This document shows positions 1 to 8,685 of a stretch of 64,000 nt of DNA, piece after piece. Made by a program: the position numbers and the translations under genes. The stretch covers positions 62,001 through 126,000 of the forward strand of contig JAJYZB010000001.1 in the NCBI GenBank assembly GCA_021800275.1, given 5' to 3'. Source of the DNA: a bacterium. GTDB lineage: Bacteria > Vulcanimicrobiota > JABDET01. Each line of letters begins with the position of its first letter. The first letter of the stretch is position 1. The notes under the pieces were generated by a model. The model had not been told where the DNA came from. It worked only from the letters and a program-made list of their open reading frames with translations, and did no database searches.

Positions 1-1
1 T

Positions 2-2176
2 TCGCCGGATCCCGGGGTTCGAGACTTTTTAGCTCACTATGGGCAGTGGCTGCATCTAACGCCCTTGAAAGACATCCCGCTGCATGAAGTTAAAAAGCTC
101 ATTATCGTGGATACTCGGGAAGCGAGAAGGCTTGGAGATCTGCGGGTTCTCATCGAAAACCCTGAGATAGAGCTGCATGTTTATGATCATCATCCTACGA
201 CTTATAGAGATATTGTGGGGGATTACAATTGTGTCAGACAGGTTGGCTCTACGACAACTCTCCTGATAGAACTTATTCAAGAAAAAAAGCTCCCTGTTTC
301 TCCTGAAGAAGCGACCCTGTTTTTAGCCGGCATCTATGCAGATACCGGATCTCTTTCTTTTCCAAGAACCACAGCTTCTGATCTAAATGCAGCAGCATGG
401 CTTTTAGAAAAAGGGGGGGATCTGAAAATTGTCACAGAACATCTGAACCGAACCCTTTCTCCTGAGCAGCGGGATCTGTTGAACCGTTTGCTGCTTTCTC
501 TCCAATTTTTTCAAATCAAGGATCAAAATTTTCTCATCACAAAAGCCTCTGTTTCTTATTATGCCAATGATGCTTCATTATTGACCCAGCGCATTTTAGA
601 TCTGGAAAAAACACAGGCTGCATTCAGTTTGATTCAGATGCAGGGGAGAATCTTTCTAATTGCTCGATCCGCTTCAAAAACAGTTAATGCAGCAGCCATC
701 TGCGAAGAATTTGGAGGAGGTGGACATGAGACCGCTGCTTCAGCTTCTTTAAAAGAAAATAATCTGGAAAAAGTGGAAGAGAAACTTCTTCTGGTTCTAA
801 AAAATAAAATCGAATCATCAGATTTGCAGCAGGCGCCCCAGCCGCCGCAGAACCAACAGGGATCCCAGGAATCTGTTGAAACCCTTCATCTGAAAGACTG
901 GAAATCAGTCCCTAAAGCGATCGCAGAACTTCTAAAAGAGATGGGAAAACTCGCGGATGATGAGCAGATCAATCTCTTTGTGGTGGGTGGATTTGTGCGG
1001 GATCTTATGCTGGGGATAGAAAATCTGGATTTAGATTTAGTGGTAGAAGGGGATGGAATCTCATTTGCTAAAAAAATGGCAGGGGTTTTAAAAGCTGATC
1101 TAACTATCCATGAGCCCTTTAAAACCGCTGTTTTAATTCTCCCTGACCAACTGAGAATTGATCTGGCGACAGCTCGATCGGAATTTTACGCGCGTCCTGC
1201 TGCTCTTCCTGAAGTCGCCAGCACCACCCTTAAACAGGATTTAACCCGCAGAGATTTTTCAATCAATGCCATGGCTTTAAAACTGAACCCGAATGATTTT
1301 GGGAGATTAATTGATTTCTTCGGAGGGCAGAGGGATCTGCAGCATGGGATTATTCGGGTGCTTCATTCCTCCAGTTTTATGGATGATCCCACTCGTATCT
1401 TCAGAGCTATTCGATATGAACAAAGGTATGGATTCCACATCGAATCTCACACAGAAAAACTGCTGAAAGAAGCGATCTATTCCGGTGTACTTTCAAAGCT
1501 TTCTCGGGATCGGATCAGAAACGAAATCATTCTTCTGCTTTCTGAAAAAAACCCGATCCCGGCGATCCAGAGAATCGGTAAACTAAAAGGACTTTCCTTA
1601 ATTCATCCCTCCTTAAGGCTCTCGGGGAATTCCCTGCAGATCTTAAAACAAATCCCCGAAGTTCTTGCTGCTTTCAGAGAAACCCTTCAAATTCAGGACC
1701 ATGACATCTGGATTATTTATGCCCTGGGTCTTTTCTGCCAACTGACTCCTGAAGAAATAGAAGAGCTGCTGATGAAATGGAAATTTCCCCTCCAAGACTC
1801 CCAAAAAATCAGCTTTCTAAAATCTAATTGGGAAAAAATGATTCATGAACTTTCCCATTCTGTTCCAAAAACTCCCAGCGAAATCTTTCAAAAATTAGAA
1901 AAAATTCCGTCAGAAGGGCTGGTGTTCTGTATGGCTTATTCCCGAAACCCTTTTTTAAAAGAAAGAATTGAGCAGTATGCCTTGAAATTCCAAAAAATGA
2001 AACTATTCCTTTCAGGAGAAGATTTAAAAGCTCTGGGGGTTCAACCTGGACCGATTTACAAGGAATGGCTTGCAAAAGTAAAAAACGAACAGATGGATGG
2101 GAACATTCAGACTCGGGAGCAGGCTCTGGAGTTCTTAAAAAAGAATCTGAAAGCCTCAGCCCAAAAGAAGGATTGA
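2..2176 (+). CDS. DHH phosphoesterase / CCA-adding tRNA nucleotidyltransferase fusion, 5'-truncated
   Basis: The reading frame is open back to base 2, so the start lies outside the window; a TTG at 65 is only an internal candidate. The N-terminal part is a DHH-family phosphoesterase. It has DHHP about 40 residues after that TTG, and the DHHA1 signature GGGGH near residue 217. The first DHH motif is missing because it lies upstream. A Pro/Gln-rich linker follows, then a class II tRNA nucleotidyltransferase: GGFVRD, the DLDLV catalytic acidic pair near residue 320, RRDFSINAMA near 395, and the RNA-binding segment with RIFRAIRYEQRYGF. Related fusions usually carry CBS domains between the two halves; none is visible here. 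The protein probably adds A or CCA to tRNA 3' ends, with an RNA or nucleotide phosphoesterase activity. It is followed after 52 bp by trpS. Confidence 0.88.
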   Translation, partial: SPDPGVRDFLAHYGQWLHLTPLKDIPLHEVKKLIIVDTREARRLGDLRVLIENPEIELHVYDHHPTTYRDIVGDYNCVRQVGSTTTLLIELIQEKKLPVSPEEATLFLAGIYADTGSLSFPRTTASDLNAAAWLLEKGGDLKIVTEHLNRTLSPEQRDLLNRLLLSLQFFQIKDQNFLITKASVSYYANDASLLTQRILDLEKTQAAFSLIQMQGRIFLIARSASKTVNAAAICEEFGGGGHETAASASLKENNLEKVEEKLLLVLKNKIESSDLQQAPQPPQNQQGSQESVETLHLKDWKSVPKAIAELLKEMGKLADDEQINLFVVGGFVRDLMLGIENLDLDLVVEGDGISFAKKMAGVLKADLTIHEPFKTAVLILPDQLRIDLATARSEFYARPAALPEVASTTLKQDLTRRDFSINAMALKLNPNDFGRLIDFFGGQRDLQHGIIRVLHSSSFMDDPTRIFRAIRYEQRYGFHIESHTEKLLKEAIYSGVLSKLSRDRIRNEIILLLSEKNPIPAIQRIGKLKGLSLIHPSLRLSGNSLQILKQIPEVLAAFRETLQIQDHDIWIIYALGLFCQLTPEEIEELLMKWKFPLQDSQKISFLKSNWEKMIHELSHSVPKTPSEIFQKLEKIPSEGLVFCMAYSRNPFLKERIEQYALKFQKMKLFLSGEDLKALGVQPGPIYKEWLAKVKNEQMDGNIQTREQALEFLKKNLKASAQKKD

Positions 2177-2228
2177 CTTCATGCCAATCCAAACCATAAC
2201 GAGTAAAAATTGATAGGAGCTGCACCAG

Positions 2229-3305
2229 ATGCCTAAAAAAAGATTGATGAGTGGAATGAGGCCCACAGGAAAACTGCATATTGGCCACTACCTTGGAGCC
2301 CTTGGAAACTGGAAAAAACTCCAGGATGAATATGAGTGTTTTTACTCTATTGTGGACTGGCATGCTTTAACAACCGGCTACCGCCAGACAGAAGAGATCC
2401 CTGAAAATATTAGAGAAATGGCTTTAGACTGGCTTTCCTGCGGCATTGACCCTGCCAAATCCACGATTTATATCCAGAGCCATATTCCTCAAATCGCTGA
2501 ACTTCATTTATTATTAAGCATGATTGTTCCAACCGCCTGGCTGGAAAGAGTCCCCACCTATAAAGAACAGCTGCAGGAACTGCTCAAACAAAGACTCAAT
2601 GAGCGACTTGATTCAGCTGCCAATATTCTTGAAGACCGCGAGGTTCGTGAAGAAGCGGCAAAAAGAAAAGAAATGGAATATCTGGCAACTTATGGGTTCC
2701 TGGGCTATCCCCTACTTCAAACAGCAGACATCTTATCAGTGAAAGGTGAAATTGTTCCTGTGGGCCAGGATCAGCTTCCCCATCTGGAATTCGCGAGAGA
2801 AGTGGTTCGCAGATTTCACTTCATCTTCCAAAAAAATATTTTCCCTGAGCCTGAGAGTTTATTGAGTGAAGCCCCTTTTGTTCCAGGTACTGATGGAAGA
2901 AAAATGAGCAAATCTTACAACAACGGAATTTTTATTTCAGATCCGCCTGAAGAGATACAAAAAAAAGTGAAGCAGACTGTGACTGATCCTCAGAAAATCC
3001 GCAGAGGGGATCCAGGCAGACCTGAAATTTGCAATATCTTTTTTTACCATCGTTTTTTCTCTTCAGAATCTCTTGTGAAAGAAACTGAAACAAACTGCAA
3101 AAATGGTTCTCTGGGGTGTGTGGACTGTAAAAAGAACCTGGCTCAAGTTTTAAGCGATAAACTGGCTCCAATCCGGGAAAAAAGGGAAGACCTTCTAAAA
3201 AATCCTGGAACCATCTCTGAAATCCTGGAAACAGGAGCTGCAGAAGCCAGAAAAACTGCCAGGCAGACTCTGGAAGAAATCAAAACAGCAGCCCACCAGC
3301 ATTAG
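2229..3305 (+). CDS. trpS: Tryptophan-tRNA ligase
   Basis: This is a class I aminoacyl-tRNA synthetase that charges tRNA-Trp in the cytoplasm. The HIGH signature appears as LHIGH at residues 16-20 and KMSKS near residue 225. The VPVGQDQ segment typical of TrpRS is between them. At 358 residues it is close to the usual bacterial length. A Cys-rich stretch near the C-terminus (GCVDCK) is also seen in many TrpRS. The ATG at 2229 is preceded by a TAGGAG Shine-Dalgarno at good spacing, so this start is well supported. It lies 52 bp after the DHH/CCA fusion gene and is probably cotranscribed with it. Confidence 0.97.
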   Translation: MPKKRLMSGMRPTGKLHIGHYLGALGNWKKLQDEYECFYSIVDWHALTTGYRQTEEIPENIREMALDWLSCGIDPAKSTIYIQSHIPQIAELHLLLSMIVPTAWLERVPTYKEQLQELLKQRLNERLDSAANILEDREVREEAAKRKEMEYLATYGFLGYPLLQTADILSVKGEIVPVGQDQLPHLEFAREVVRRFHFIFQKNIFPEPESLLSEAPFVPGTDGRKMSKSYNNGIFISDPPEEIQKKVKQTVTDPQKIRRGDPGRPEICNIFFYHRFFSSESLVKETETNCKNGSLGCVDCKKNLAQVLSDKLAPIREKREDLLKNPGTISEILETGAAEARKTARQTLEEIKTAAHQH

Positions 3306-3355
3306 CCGCCTCAGCGAGAAAAGAAAAAAATTTACAAATTGGACATCATTCACCC

Positions 3356-3384
3356 TTGATTTCGCTTTCTAAAAATAGTATGCT
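3356..3384 (+). promoter_or_regulatory. Candidate sigma-70-type promoter for the exported protein gene
   Basis: TTGATT (3356-3361) and TATGCT (3379-3384) are separated by exactly 17 bp, and lie just upstream of the AAGGAG site and ATG at 3404. Both boxes are imperfect matches to TTGACA/TATAAT, so this is a plausible rather than certain promoter. Confidence 0.4.
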
Positions 3385-3403
3385 TCTACGTGGAAAGGAG
3401 CCA

Positions 3404-3916
3404 ATGAAAATGGGGTTCAAATCTATTTTAACCGCAGCGCTTTTTCTGCTGCTCTTCTCCCCTTTTACTCGCTCAGAAGCTGCCCCGACAAATAAGGGCG
3501 CGGAAACGAATACTCAAGGAACTATAAAAATATCGGGCTCAAAAAAGAAAAATAAATCCAGCAGCTCTTTAACGTATCGAAGAGGTTTTGGAAATTTGAA
3601 TTTTAAAATCAATCTCGGACTGAGTCTCAACCAGTCAGATCCCTATTCTTCTTCAAATGCATTCCAGTTAAACTCTCGTTTAGCCTACAAAATAGGCGGC
3701 ACGATTTTCCATTTAAATTATGGCAGCGAGTATTCCCGAATGACAGGACTTTATCTCGACCCTTTTGCCTCAGTTCTCAATTATTCAGGACAAACCACCA
3801 GCGGTTACAGCAATTCCATTTTTGGAGGACTCCAGAGAAATCTGAATAAAACCACAAAATTGGATTTAATGATCAACAGCAGCGGCGCAGATCTGGGGAT
3901 CAAAATCGGTCTGTGA
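3404..3916 (+). CDS. Small exported protein, beta-strand rich
   Basis: I do not recognise the family. The ATG at 3404 follows AAAGGAG by 3-4 bases and opens with a clear signal peptide: Lys residues, then a hydrophobic run ending near a SEA site around residue 24. The upstream in-frame ATG at 3356 would bury the signal peptide behind 16 residues and has no ribosome site. The mature part is about 145 residues, first Lys/Ser-rich. It then alternates polar and hydrophobic residues with many Tyr, Ser, Asn and Gly, ending in hydrophobic LGIKIGL. That pattern suggests an outer-membrane or cell-surface beta-barrel or beta-sheet protein, but this is inference. It stands alone between trpS and thyX. 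Confidence 0.7.
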   Translation: MKMGFKSILTAALFLLLFSPFTRSEAAPTNKGAETNTQGTIKISGSKKKNKSSSSLTYRRGFGNLNFKINLGLSLNQSDPYSSSNAFQLNSRLAYKIGGTIFHLNYGSEYSRMTGLYLDPFASVLNYSGQTTSGYSNSIFGGLQRNLNKTTKLDLMINSSGADLGIKIGL

Positions 3917-4017
3917 TCCGCCCCTCTGCTTTTAACAAGTCATCTTTGGCAACAGGTTGACTTAACCCCTAAAGCGAACAGTTCATTAAACCCGAATAGG
4001 AAATGGAGGAGAGCGCT

Positions 4018-4884
4018 ATGCTGCAAGAAGCGGAAAAAATTCAAGAAAAAAAAGTGTTGGATAAAGGTTTTGTTTATCTCGTGGACATCATGGGGGATGA
4101 CAGCTCTATTGTTCAGGCTGCCAGAGTGAGTTATGGAAAAGGCACAAAAACAGTTCGCGAAGATCGAGGTTTAATTCGATACCTGATTCGCCACAGGCAT
4201 ACAACCCCATTTGAAATGGTGCAGACCAAATGGCATATTAAACTCCCCATTTTTGTCGCCCGTCAGTGGATGAGACATAGAGCAGCCTCTTATAATGAAT
4301 ACAGCCTCCGCTACAGCGAAGCTCGGGATGAATTTTATTTCCCGGAAGAAACCAGAATTCAATTCCAGAGCAGAGGAAATCGTCAGGGTTCAAGCTCAGA
4401 GCCTGTTCCTGAAGATTTTCAAAAAACCTTTCAGGAAAATCTGGATGACATCTGCAGAAAAGCTTATGACTGCTACACCCATCTGAATGATCTCGGATTA
4501 GCCCGAGAACTGATTCGAATCTTCCTCCCGGTCAATTTATACACCGAATTTTACTGGAGCATCAATCTCCACAATCTCATGCACTTTCTGGAACTCAGAA
4601 TGGATGCCCATGCCCAGTCAGAAATCCAAGCCTATGGTTTTGCCATTGCAGAAATCCTTAAAGAAAAACTCCCCATGACCTGGGAGGCTTTTGAAGACTA
4701 TGTTTTAAAGGGACAGAAACTCTCAAAACAGGAATGGAATCTGCTGCAGAAAGTCATGGATCTCGAAAAACTAAAATCTTATGAAGAGAACTTAGAAGCA
4801 GCGGGATTGAGCAAAGGAGAATGGAGAGAACTCCTGGAAAAACTAAAGGGGTTTGAGCAGTCCCCTGCGATTCAAAAAATTTAA
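4018..4884 (+). CDS. thyX: FAD-dependent thymidylate synthase ThyX
   Basis: ThyX methylates dUMP to dTMP using methylene-tetrahydrofolate and reduced FAD. The defining motif RHRxxSxNExSxRY is present as RHRAASYNEYSLRY, and an upstream RHRHTTPFE segment also fits the family. At 288 residues it is somewhat longer than the common 220-250, with a helical C-terminal tail. The ATG at 4018 is chosen because GGAGGAG lies 8 bases before it; the in-frame ATG at 4003 overlaps that site. The 3' end overlaps the convergent yqeG gene by 42 bp. The organism therefore has at least the flavin route to dTMP; ThyA was not seen in this window. Confidence 0.96.
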   Translation: MLQEAEKIQEKKVLDKGFVYLVDIMGDDSSIVQAARVSYGKGTKTVREDRGLIRYLIRHRHTTPFEMVQTKWHIKLPIFVARQWMRHRAASYNEYSLRYSEARDEFYFPEETRIQFQSRGNRQGSSSEPVPEDFQKTFQENLDDICRKAYDCYTHLNDLGLARELIRIFLPVNLYTEFYWSINLHNLMHFLELRMDAHAQSEIQAYGFAIAEILKEKLPMTWEAFEDYVLKGQKLSKQEWNLLQKVMDLEKLKSYEENLEAAGLSKGEWRELLEKLKGFEQSPAIQKI

Positions 4885-5367
4885 AATCATTTTTTCAGGA
4901 TATCGCATCAAAGCCGTGGTCAACAGCTCCTTTTTATCTAAAGGAGATACCAGGATAGTGAATAATTCACTTCTTTTCCCGCCCAGAATATCAGTGAACA
5001 ATTGATCTCCTATCACAGCGGTTTCAGCGGATTTTGTTCCCAGTTCGCTCAAAGCGCGCAGAAACACTTTTTTTCGAGGTTTTGCCGCGCGTGAAATGCA
5101 GGGAATCCCGAATTTACTGGAAAAAGCTTGAACTCTTTTAGGCAGACTGTTAGAGAGAAGACATCTCTTATATCCCAGTTCCCCCATGGCTTTAATCCAG
5201 GAGATGACTTCTTCTGAGACTTCCTGAGATCTGGGCTTAACCAGAGTATTGTCCAGATCAATAATAATTCCCTTAAAACCTTTTGCTTTAAGAGCTTTCA
5301 AATTAATTTCAAAAATAGAAGAGACATAAGCATCAGGACACAAATAATAAATACAGCGAGAAAACAT
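4843..5367 (-). CDS. yqeG: YqeG-family HAD phosphatase (HAD IIIA)
   Basis: This 174-residue protein belongs to the HAD superfamily subclass IIIA, YqeG type. Motif I is IDLDNTLV near residue 36, motif II is the LLSNS segment, and motif III/IV is the Lys of PRKK followed by VIGDQLFTDI. The N-terminus matches the YqeG family opening, with CPDAYVSSIFEI. Members are small phosphatases common in Firmicutes and related phyla; the physiological substrate is uncertain. The start codon is 2 bp downstream of the mltG stop, so both belong to one minus-strand operon. The C-terminal codons overlap thyX, which is convergent. Confidence 0.9.
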   Translation of the reverse strand: MFSRCIYYLCPDAYVSSIFEINLKALKAKGFKGIIIDLDNTLVKPRSQEVSEEVISWIKAMGELGYKRCLLSNSLPKRVQAFSSKFGIPCISRAAKPRKKVFLRALSELGTKSAETAVIGDQLFTDILGGKRSELFTILVSPLDKKELLTTALMRYPEKMILNFLNRRGLLKPL

Positions 5368-5369
5368 TT

Positions 5370-6401
5370 TTATTGACTGCCGATTTTTTGAGAGCGCGCC
5401 CTCAGCCAGTCATCGTATAAATGAATGTTATGCAGCTGTCCTGCATAATTAGCGCTGAACCGATGTCCGCCTTTTCCATTAGCCACATAATAAAGATAGG
5501 GAACATGGGCGGGATAAAGGGCAGCTTTGATCGAGGGAAGTCCAGGATTGGCAATAGGTCCTGGAGGAAAGCCTGGATGCAAATAAGTATTGTACAAAGA
5601 TTTTATGCTCAGATCTTTTCCTGTTAAATGACGAGTTTCTTCAGGGAGAAGATATTCTATTGTGGCATCACACTGCAGCGGCATCTTTTTCCGCAGCCGA
5701 TTGTAATAAACAGCAGCAATTAAAGGACGATCTTTTTCAATTTTTGCTTCTTTTTCAACCAGAGAAGCTAAAATAATGATTTTTCTCAAACTCATGGAAG
5801 GATGAGCTTTTTCATATAAAGGCAGAACTTGTTTCTTAAACTCCTGTGTCATGGGTTTGAAAACCTCTTGAGGGGTCATGCGAGGAGAAAAAAAATAAGT
5901 GTTAGGGAAAAGGAATCCTTCCAGTCCTGAAATGGTTTCATGAATCTGCGGAAGATGCAGACGCGCTTTCCGAGCAGCCGCCAGAAAAGCTCCTTTTGAA
6001 ACCACTCCTTTTTTGTTTAAAAGTTCAGAAATCTGCCTTAAATCAAACCCTTCGGGAATGGTCACCTTGATCAGAATGCTTTTCCCTAAAACTAATCTTC
6101 TCAAAATTTCCACTTCATTGTAAGAAGGAGAAAAGCGGTAGGTTCCCGCTTTCATTTTACTCTGCGCCCCTGTGAATCGAGACAATAAACGAAAAGAGAA
6201 AGCGGAGCGGATCAAGCCTTTATGGCTCAGTTCATCAGCGATCTGAGCGCAGCTGGATCCTGGAGGAACCACCACCAGTACCTTATTTTTTTTTAAAGAC
6301 ACCGGCACAAAAATTTCACGCGCGAAATAAGAAGCGGCCAGAAGAATAGAAAAAAGGATCAGCAGCAGAAAAGCCATCCATAATTGAAATCTCTTCATCA
6401 C
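5370..6401 (-). CDS. mltG: Endolytic murein transglycosylase MltG
   Basis: MltG cleaves nascent peptidoglycan strands at the cytoplasmic membrane and sets glycan length. The 343-residue protein has one N-terminal transmembrane segment (about residues 8-27). A LysM-like subdomain follows, around VVPPGSSCAQIADEL. The YceG catalytic domain comes next, with LVEKEAKI near residue 220, where the conserved Glu is the general acid. Other family signatures are YNRL, the NTYLHPGFPPGPIANPG region, and the late HRFSANYAGQ segment. The first two codons are both ATG, so the exact start could be one codon later. It sits 9 bp after mreB and 2 bp before yqeG, tying cell-wall cutting to the MreB elongation gene. 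Confidence 0.95.
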   Translation of the reverse strand: MMKRFQLWMAFLLLILFSILLAASYFAREIFVPVSLKKNKVLVVVPPGSSCAQIADELSHKGLIRSAFSFRLLSRFTGAQSKMKAGTYRFSPSYNEVEILRRLVLGKSILIKVTIPEGFDLRQISELLNKKGVVSKGAFLAAARKARLHLPQIHETISGLEGFLFPNTYFFSPRMTPQEVFKPMTQEFKKQVLPLYEKAHPSMSLRKIIILASLVEKEAKIEKDRPLIAAVYYNRLRKKMPLQCDATIEYLLPEETRHLTGKDLSIKSLYNTYLHPGFPPGPIANPGLPSIKAALYPAHVPYLYYVANGKGGHRFSANYAGQLHNIHLYDDWLRARSQKIGSQ

Positions 6402-6410
6402 TCTCTTTCC

Positions 6411-7484
6411 TCATGCCACTTCAACAGGGTGTTCCCAGTAAGTCGATCCTCTTCCCGCCACTTCTTTTAGAAAATGGAGATCCTCAAAAAGGCGGCCTGC
6501 GCCAAGAGCCACACAGTTAATCGGATCCTCTGCCAGACGGCATGGAATCTTAGTGGTTTCTTGAACCATAACAGGAAATCCGGAAATCATTGCTCCCCCT
6601 CCAGCCATCACAATTCCATGTTCCATAATATCTGAAACCAGTTCTGGAGGGGAATGTTCAAGGGTCGATTTTACTCCTTCCACAATTCTGGAGCAAGGCT
6701 CAAGCAGAGCTTCTCTAATGTCTCCCGAAGTAATGGTTTGTGAACGAGGAAGTCCAGAAAAAACATCTCTTCCGCGCACCTCTAAAGTTTTCTTCTCCTC
6801 TGGGGTAAAAACTGAACCCAACTGTATTTTTATCGTTTCTGCCGTTCTTTCGCCAATGATCAAATTGTATGTTTTTTTCAAGTAATTGACAATAGATTCA
6901 TCCATTTTATCCCCTGCCACCCTGAGAGACTGACTGGAAACAATCCCTCCCAGAGAAAGAATGGCAATCTCTGTGGTTCCACCGCCAATATCCACCATCA
7001 TGGAACCAACCGCTTCTCTTACAGGCATACCCGCCCCAATTGCAGCTAAAAAAGGCTGGGCTGCTAAAACGATATTTTTTCCCCCTGCATGATGGGCTGC
7101 TTCCTCAACCGCTCTTCTTTCCACAGGGGTGCAGTCAGAAGGTACGCCTAACACAATATTCAAACTGGAAAAATAATGATTCGGAACAGCCTTATTCACT
7201 AAAAATCGCAGCATTTCATAAGCCACTTCAAAATTGGCGATCACGCCATCCCTTAAAGGACGAATCACAGTAATATGAGGAGGAGTTCTGCCGTGCATTT
7301 GTTTAGCTTTTTCCCCCACAGCTATGACTTTCCGGGTATTTTGATTCATGGCGACGTACGAAGGCTCGCTGAATATAATGCCCGCCCCTCTTAAAAAAAC
7401 AGGAGTATTGCTGGTGCCTAAATCAATGCCAAGCTGAATTCCTAAAAACCCGAACCGCAAATTTTTTAAACTTAAAAAGCTCAT
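6411..7484 (-). CDS. mreB: Rod-shape actin homologue MreB
   Basis: MreB forms membrane-bound filaments that guide lateral wall synthesis. The ATPase signatures of the actin fold are clear: LGIDLGTSNT near residue 18 (phosphate 1), VDIGGGTTEIAI (phosphate 2) and GIVMAGGGAMISG (adenosine). At 357 residues it is slightly longer than the usual 330-345. The extra length is an N-terminal stretch before the actin fold. No MreC or MreD follows; instead mltG is directly downstream. This implies a rod-shaped or elongating cell, though mreC/mreD must lie elsewhere if present. Confidence 0.96.
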   Translation of the reverse strand: MSFLSLKNLRFGFLGIQLGIDLGTSNTPVFLRGAGIIFSEPSYVAMNQNTRKVIAVGEKAKQMHGRTPPHITVIRPLRDGVIANFEVAYEMLRFLVNKAVPNHYFSSLNIVLGVPSDCTPVERRAVEEAAHHAGGKNIVLAAQPFLAAIGAGMPVREAVGSMMVDIGGGTTEIAILSLGGIVSSQSLRVAGDKMDESIVNYLKKTYNLIIGERTAETIKIQLGSVFTPEEKKTLEVRGRDVFSGLPRSQTITSGDIREALLEPCSRIVEGVKSTLEHSPPELVSDIMEHGIVMAGGGAMISGFPVMVQETTKIPCRLAEDPINCVALGAGRLFEDLHFLKEVAGRGSTYWEHPVEVA

Positions 7485-7556
7485 TTATTTCTGCTTTTTC
7501 CATTTCACTCCATGAATTCCCTGTTCATGATCCTGCGGATCGACCCATTCACCAAT

Positions 7557-8147
7557 TTATTTTTTTTTGAATTTCTCCAGCATCTCCCATAAAACCCCTA
7601 CTGGCAGGCCCACCACATTGTAATAATCCCCTTCGATTTTTTTCACCAACAGCGAACCATGCCCTTGAATTCCATAGGCTCCTGCTTTATCTTTATACTC
7701 CCCTGTGGAAAGATACCACTTTAAAAAAGAGGGGGGCTTCTTATAAAACCAAACTTTTGTCACCACGGATCTAATGGCTGCTTGAGTGTTTTTCAAAAGG
7801 GCAACTGTTGTCACAACCTCGTGTTCATTCCCATTTAAGGTTCGCAGCATTTGAAAGGCTTGTTTTTCGCTTTCAGGCTTCCCTAAAATTTTGCCTTTTA
7901 ATCCCACTAAAGTGTCTGCCGCTAAAATCAGGGAATCGGGAAATTCTTCCTGCGCTTTTTTTGCTTTCATGCGAGCCAAAAAACGAGTTTGCTGAATCAG
8001 GGACGAAAATTTTGAGGAACGAATGGTTTCTGCAATTTCAGGATGATACGAAAAAAATTTCAATCCAAGTCTTTTTAATAATTCTTTCCTCCGGGGAGAG
8101 CTTGATGCCAGGACTAAAATTTGAGAGGACTCATTCCCTCTCTTCAG
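7557..8147 (-). CDS. maf: Maf/Ham1-fold nucleotide pyrophosphatase, probable non-ATG start
   Basis: Maf proteins hydrolyse non-canonical or methylated nucleoside triphosphates and affect septum formation. The core shows the ILAADTLV acidic segment, the KPESEKQAFQMLRTLNG motif and the late AGAYGIQGHG loop. The nearest TTG start (8063) would remove the signature SSSPRR loop. That loop is encoded in the same frame just upstream, followed by KELLKRLG. The frame therefore must begin further 5'. A CTG at 8145-8147 gives 196 residues, the normal Maf length; an ATT at 8118-8120 is an alternative. No ATG is available in frame. The gene starts 4 bp after the AMMECR1 stop, so translational coupling could support a rare start codon. 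Confidence 0.85.
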   Translation of the reverse strand: MKRGNESSQILVLASSSPRRKELLKRLGLKFFSYHPEIAETIRSSKFSSLIQQTRFLARMKAKKAQEEFPDSLILAADTLVGLKGKILGKPESEKQAFQMLRTLNGNEHEVVTTVALLKNTQAAIRSVVTKVWFYKKPPSFLKWYLSTGEYKDKAGAYGIQGHGSLLVKKIEGDYYNVVGLPVGVLWEMLEKFKKK

Positions 8148-8151
8148 GACA

Positions 8152-8685
8152 TTATTTCTTCCCGTAGCGGATCACCTTGAATTTCTGGATTTCATACTTT
8201 TCACTGCGACTGATTCCCGCTTTTTGTCGAGCAATATCAATCTGTTTTTCAGAAGTTTCAACCCCCTCTAAATCCGGGAGCAGAAGTCCGCTTTTATGCT
8301 CTGTATGAACGATCACTCCGTACACCCTGGGATCTAACTCTTGAATTGCGCGCACAGGCTCAGGTTTTTCAAGGACATCCACTGAAACTGTCAATTCTTT
8401 CAGTTCTTCCAATCTCACGGGCGGAAAGCGCGGATCACGAAGAGCAGAACTGACCGCATTATAAATAATCTCTTCTGCAAGAGAGCCTTTCATCGGAGCA
8501 ATGGTCCCTATGCAGCCTCTTAATTCTCCTCTTTTTTTAAGGGTCACAAAAGCTCCAGCTCTCTTCTTAAAGGGATCCGGCACTTCTTGAGGCGCCGGGA
8601 GATAATTTTTGCTGGTCAAATAATGCTGGATTGATTTTACAGCCAGATCCAGCGGGAAACTTTCTTCAATATTAAATTTATCCAT
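8152..8685 (-). CDS. amrA: AMMECR1 domain protein (AmmeMemoRadiSam system protein A)
   Basis: This 177-residue protein is a complete AMMECR1 domain. It contains the family's most conserved hexapeptide as LRGCIG near residue 56, and the PPVRLEELKELTVSVDVL strand region. Its molecular activity is not firmly known. In bacteria it co-occurs with MEMO1 and a radical SAM protein as the AmmeMemoRadiSam set. Here it overlaps the MEMO1 gene by 8 bp, and the matching radical SAM gene is about 8 kb away on the other strand (16541-17698). Confidence 0.94.
   Translation of the reverse strand: MDKFNIEESFPLDLAVKSIQHYLTSKNYLPAPQEVPDPFKKRAGAFVTLKKRGELRGCIGTIAPMKGSLAEEIIYNAVSSALRDPRFPPVRLEELKELTVSVDVLEKPEPVRAIQELDPRVYGVIVHTEHKSGLLLPDLEGVETSEKQIDIARQKAGISRSEKYEIQKFKVIRYGKK

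Noticed and set aside
1824-2363. A 179-codon minus-strand frame
   Set aside because: It lies antisense across the end of the CCA-adding gene and the start of trpS, both strongly supported.
3897-3919. Rho-independent terminator after the exported protein gene
   Set aside because: GGATCA/TGATCC can form a 6-bp stem, but the loop is long, the stop codon is inside it and no proper T-run follows.
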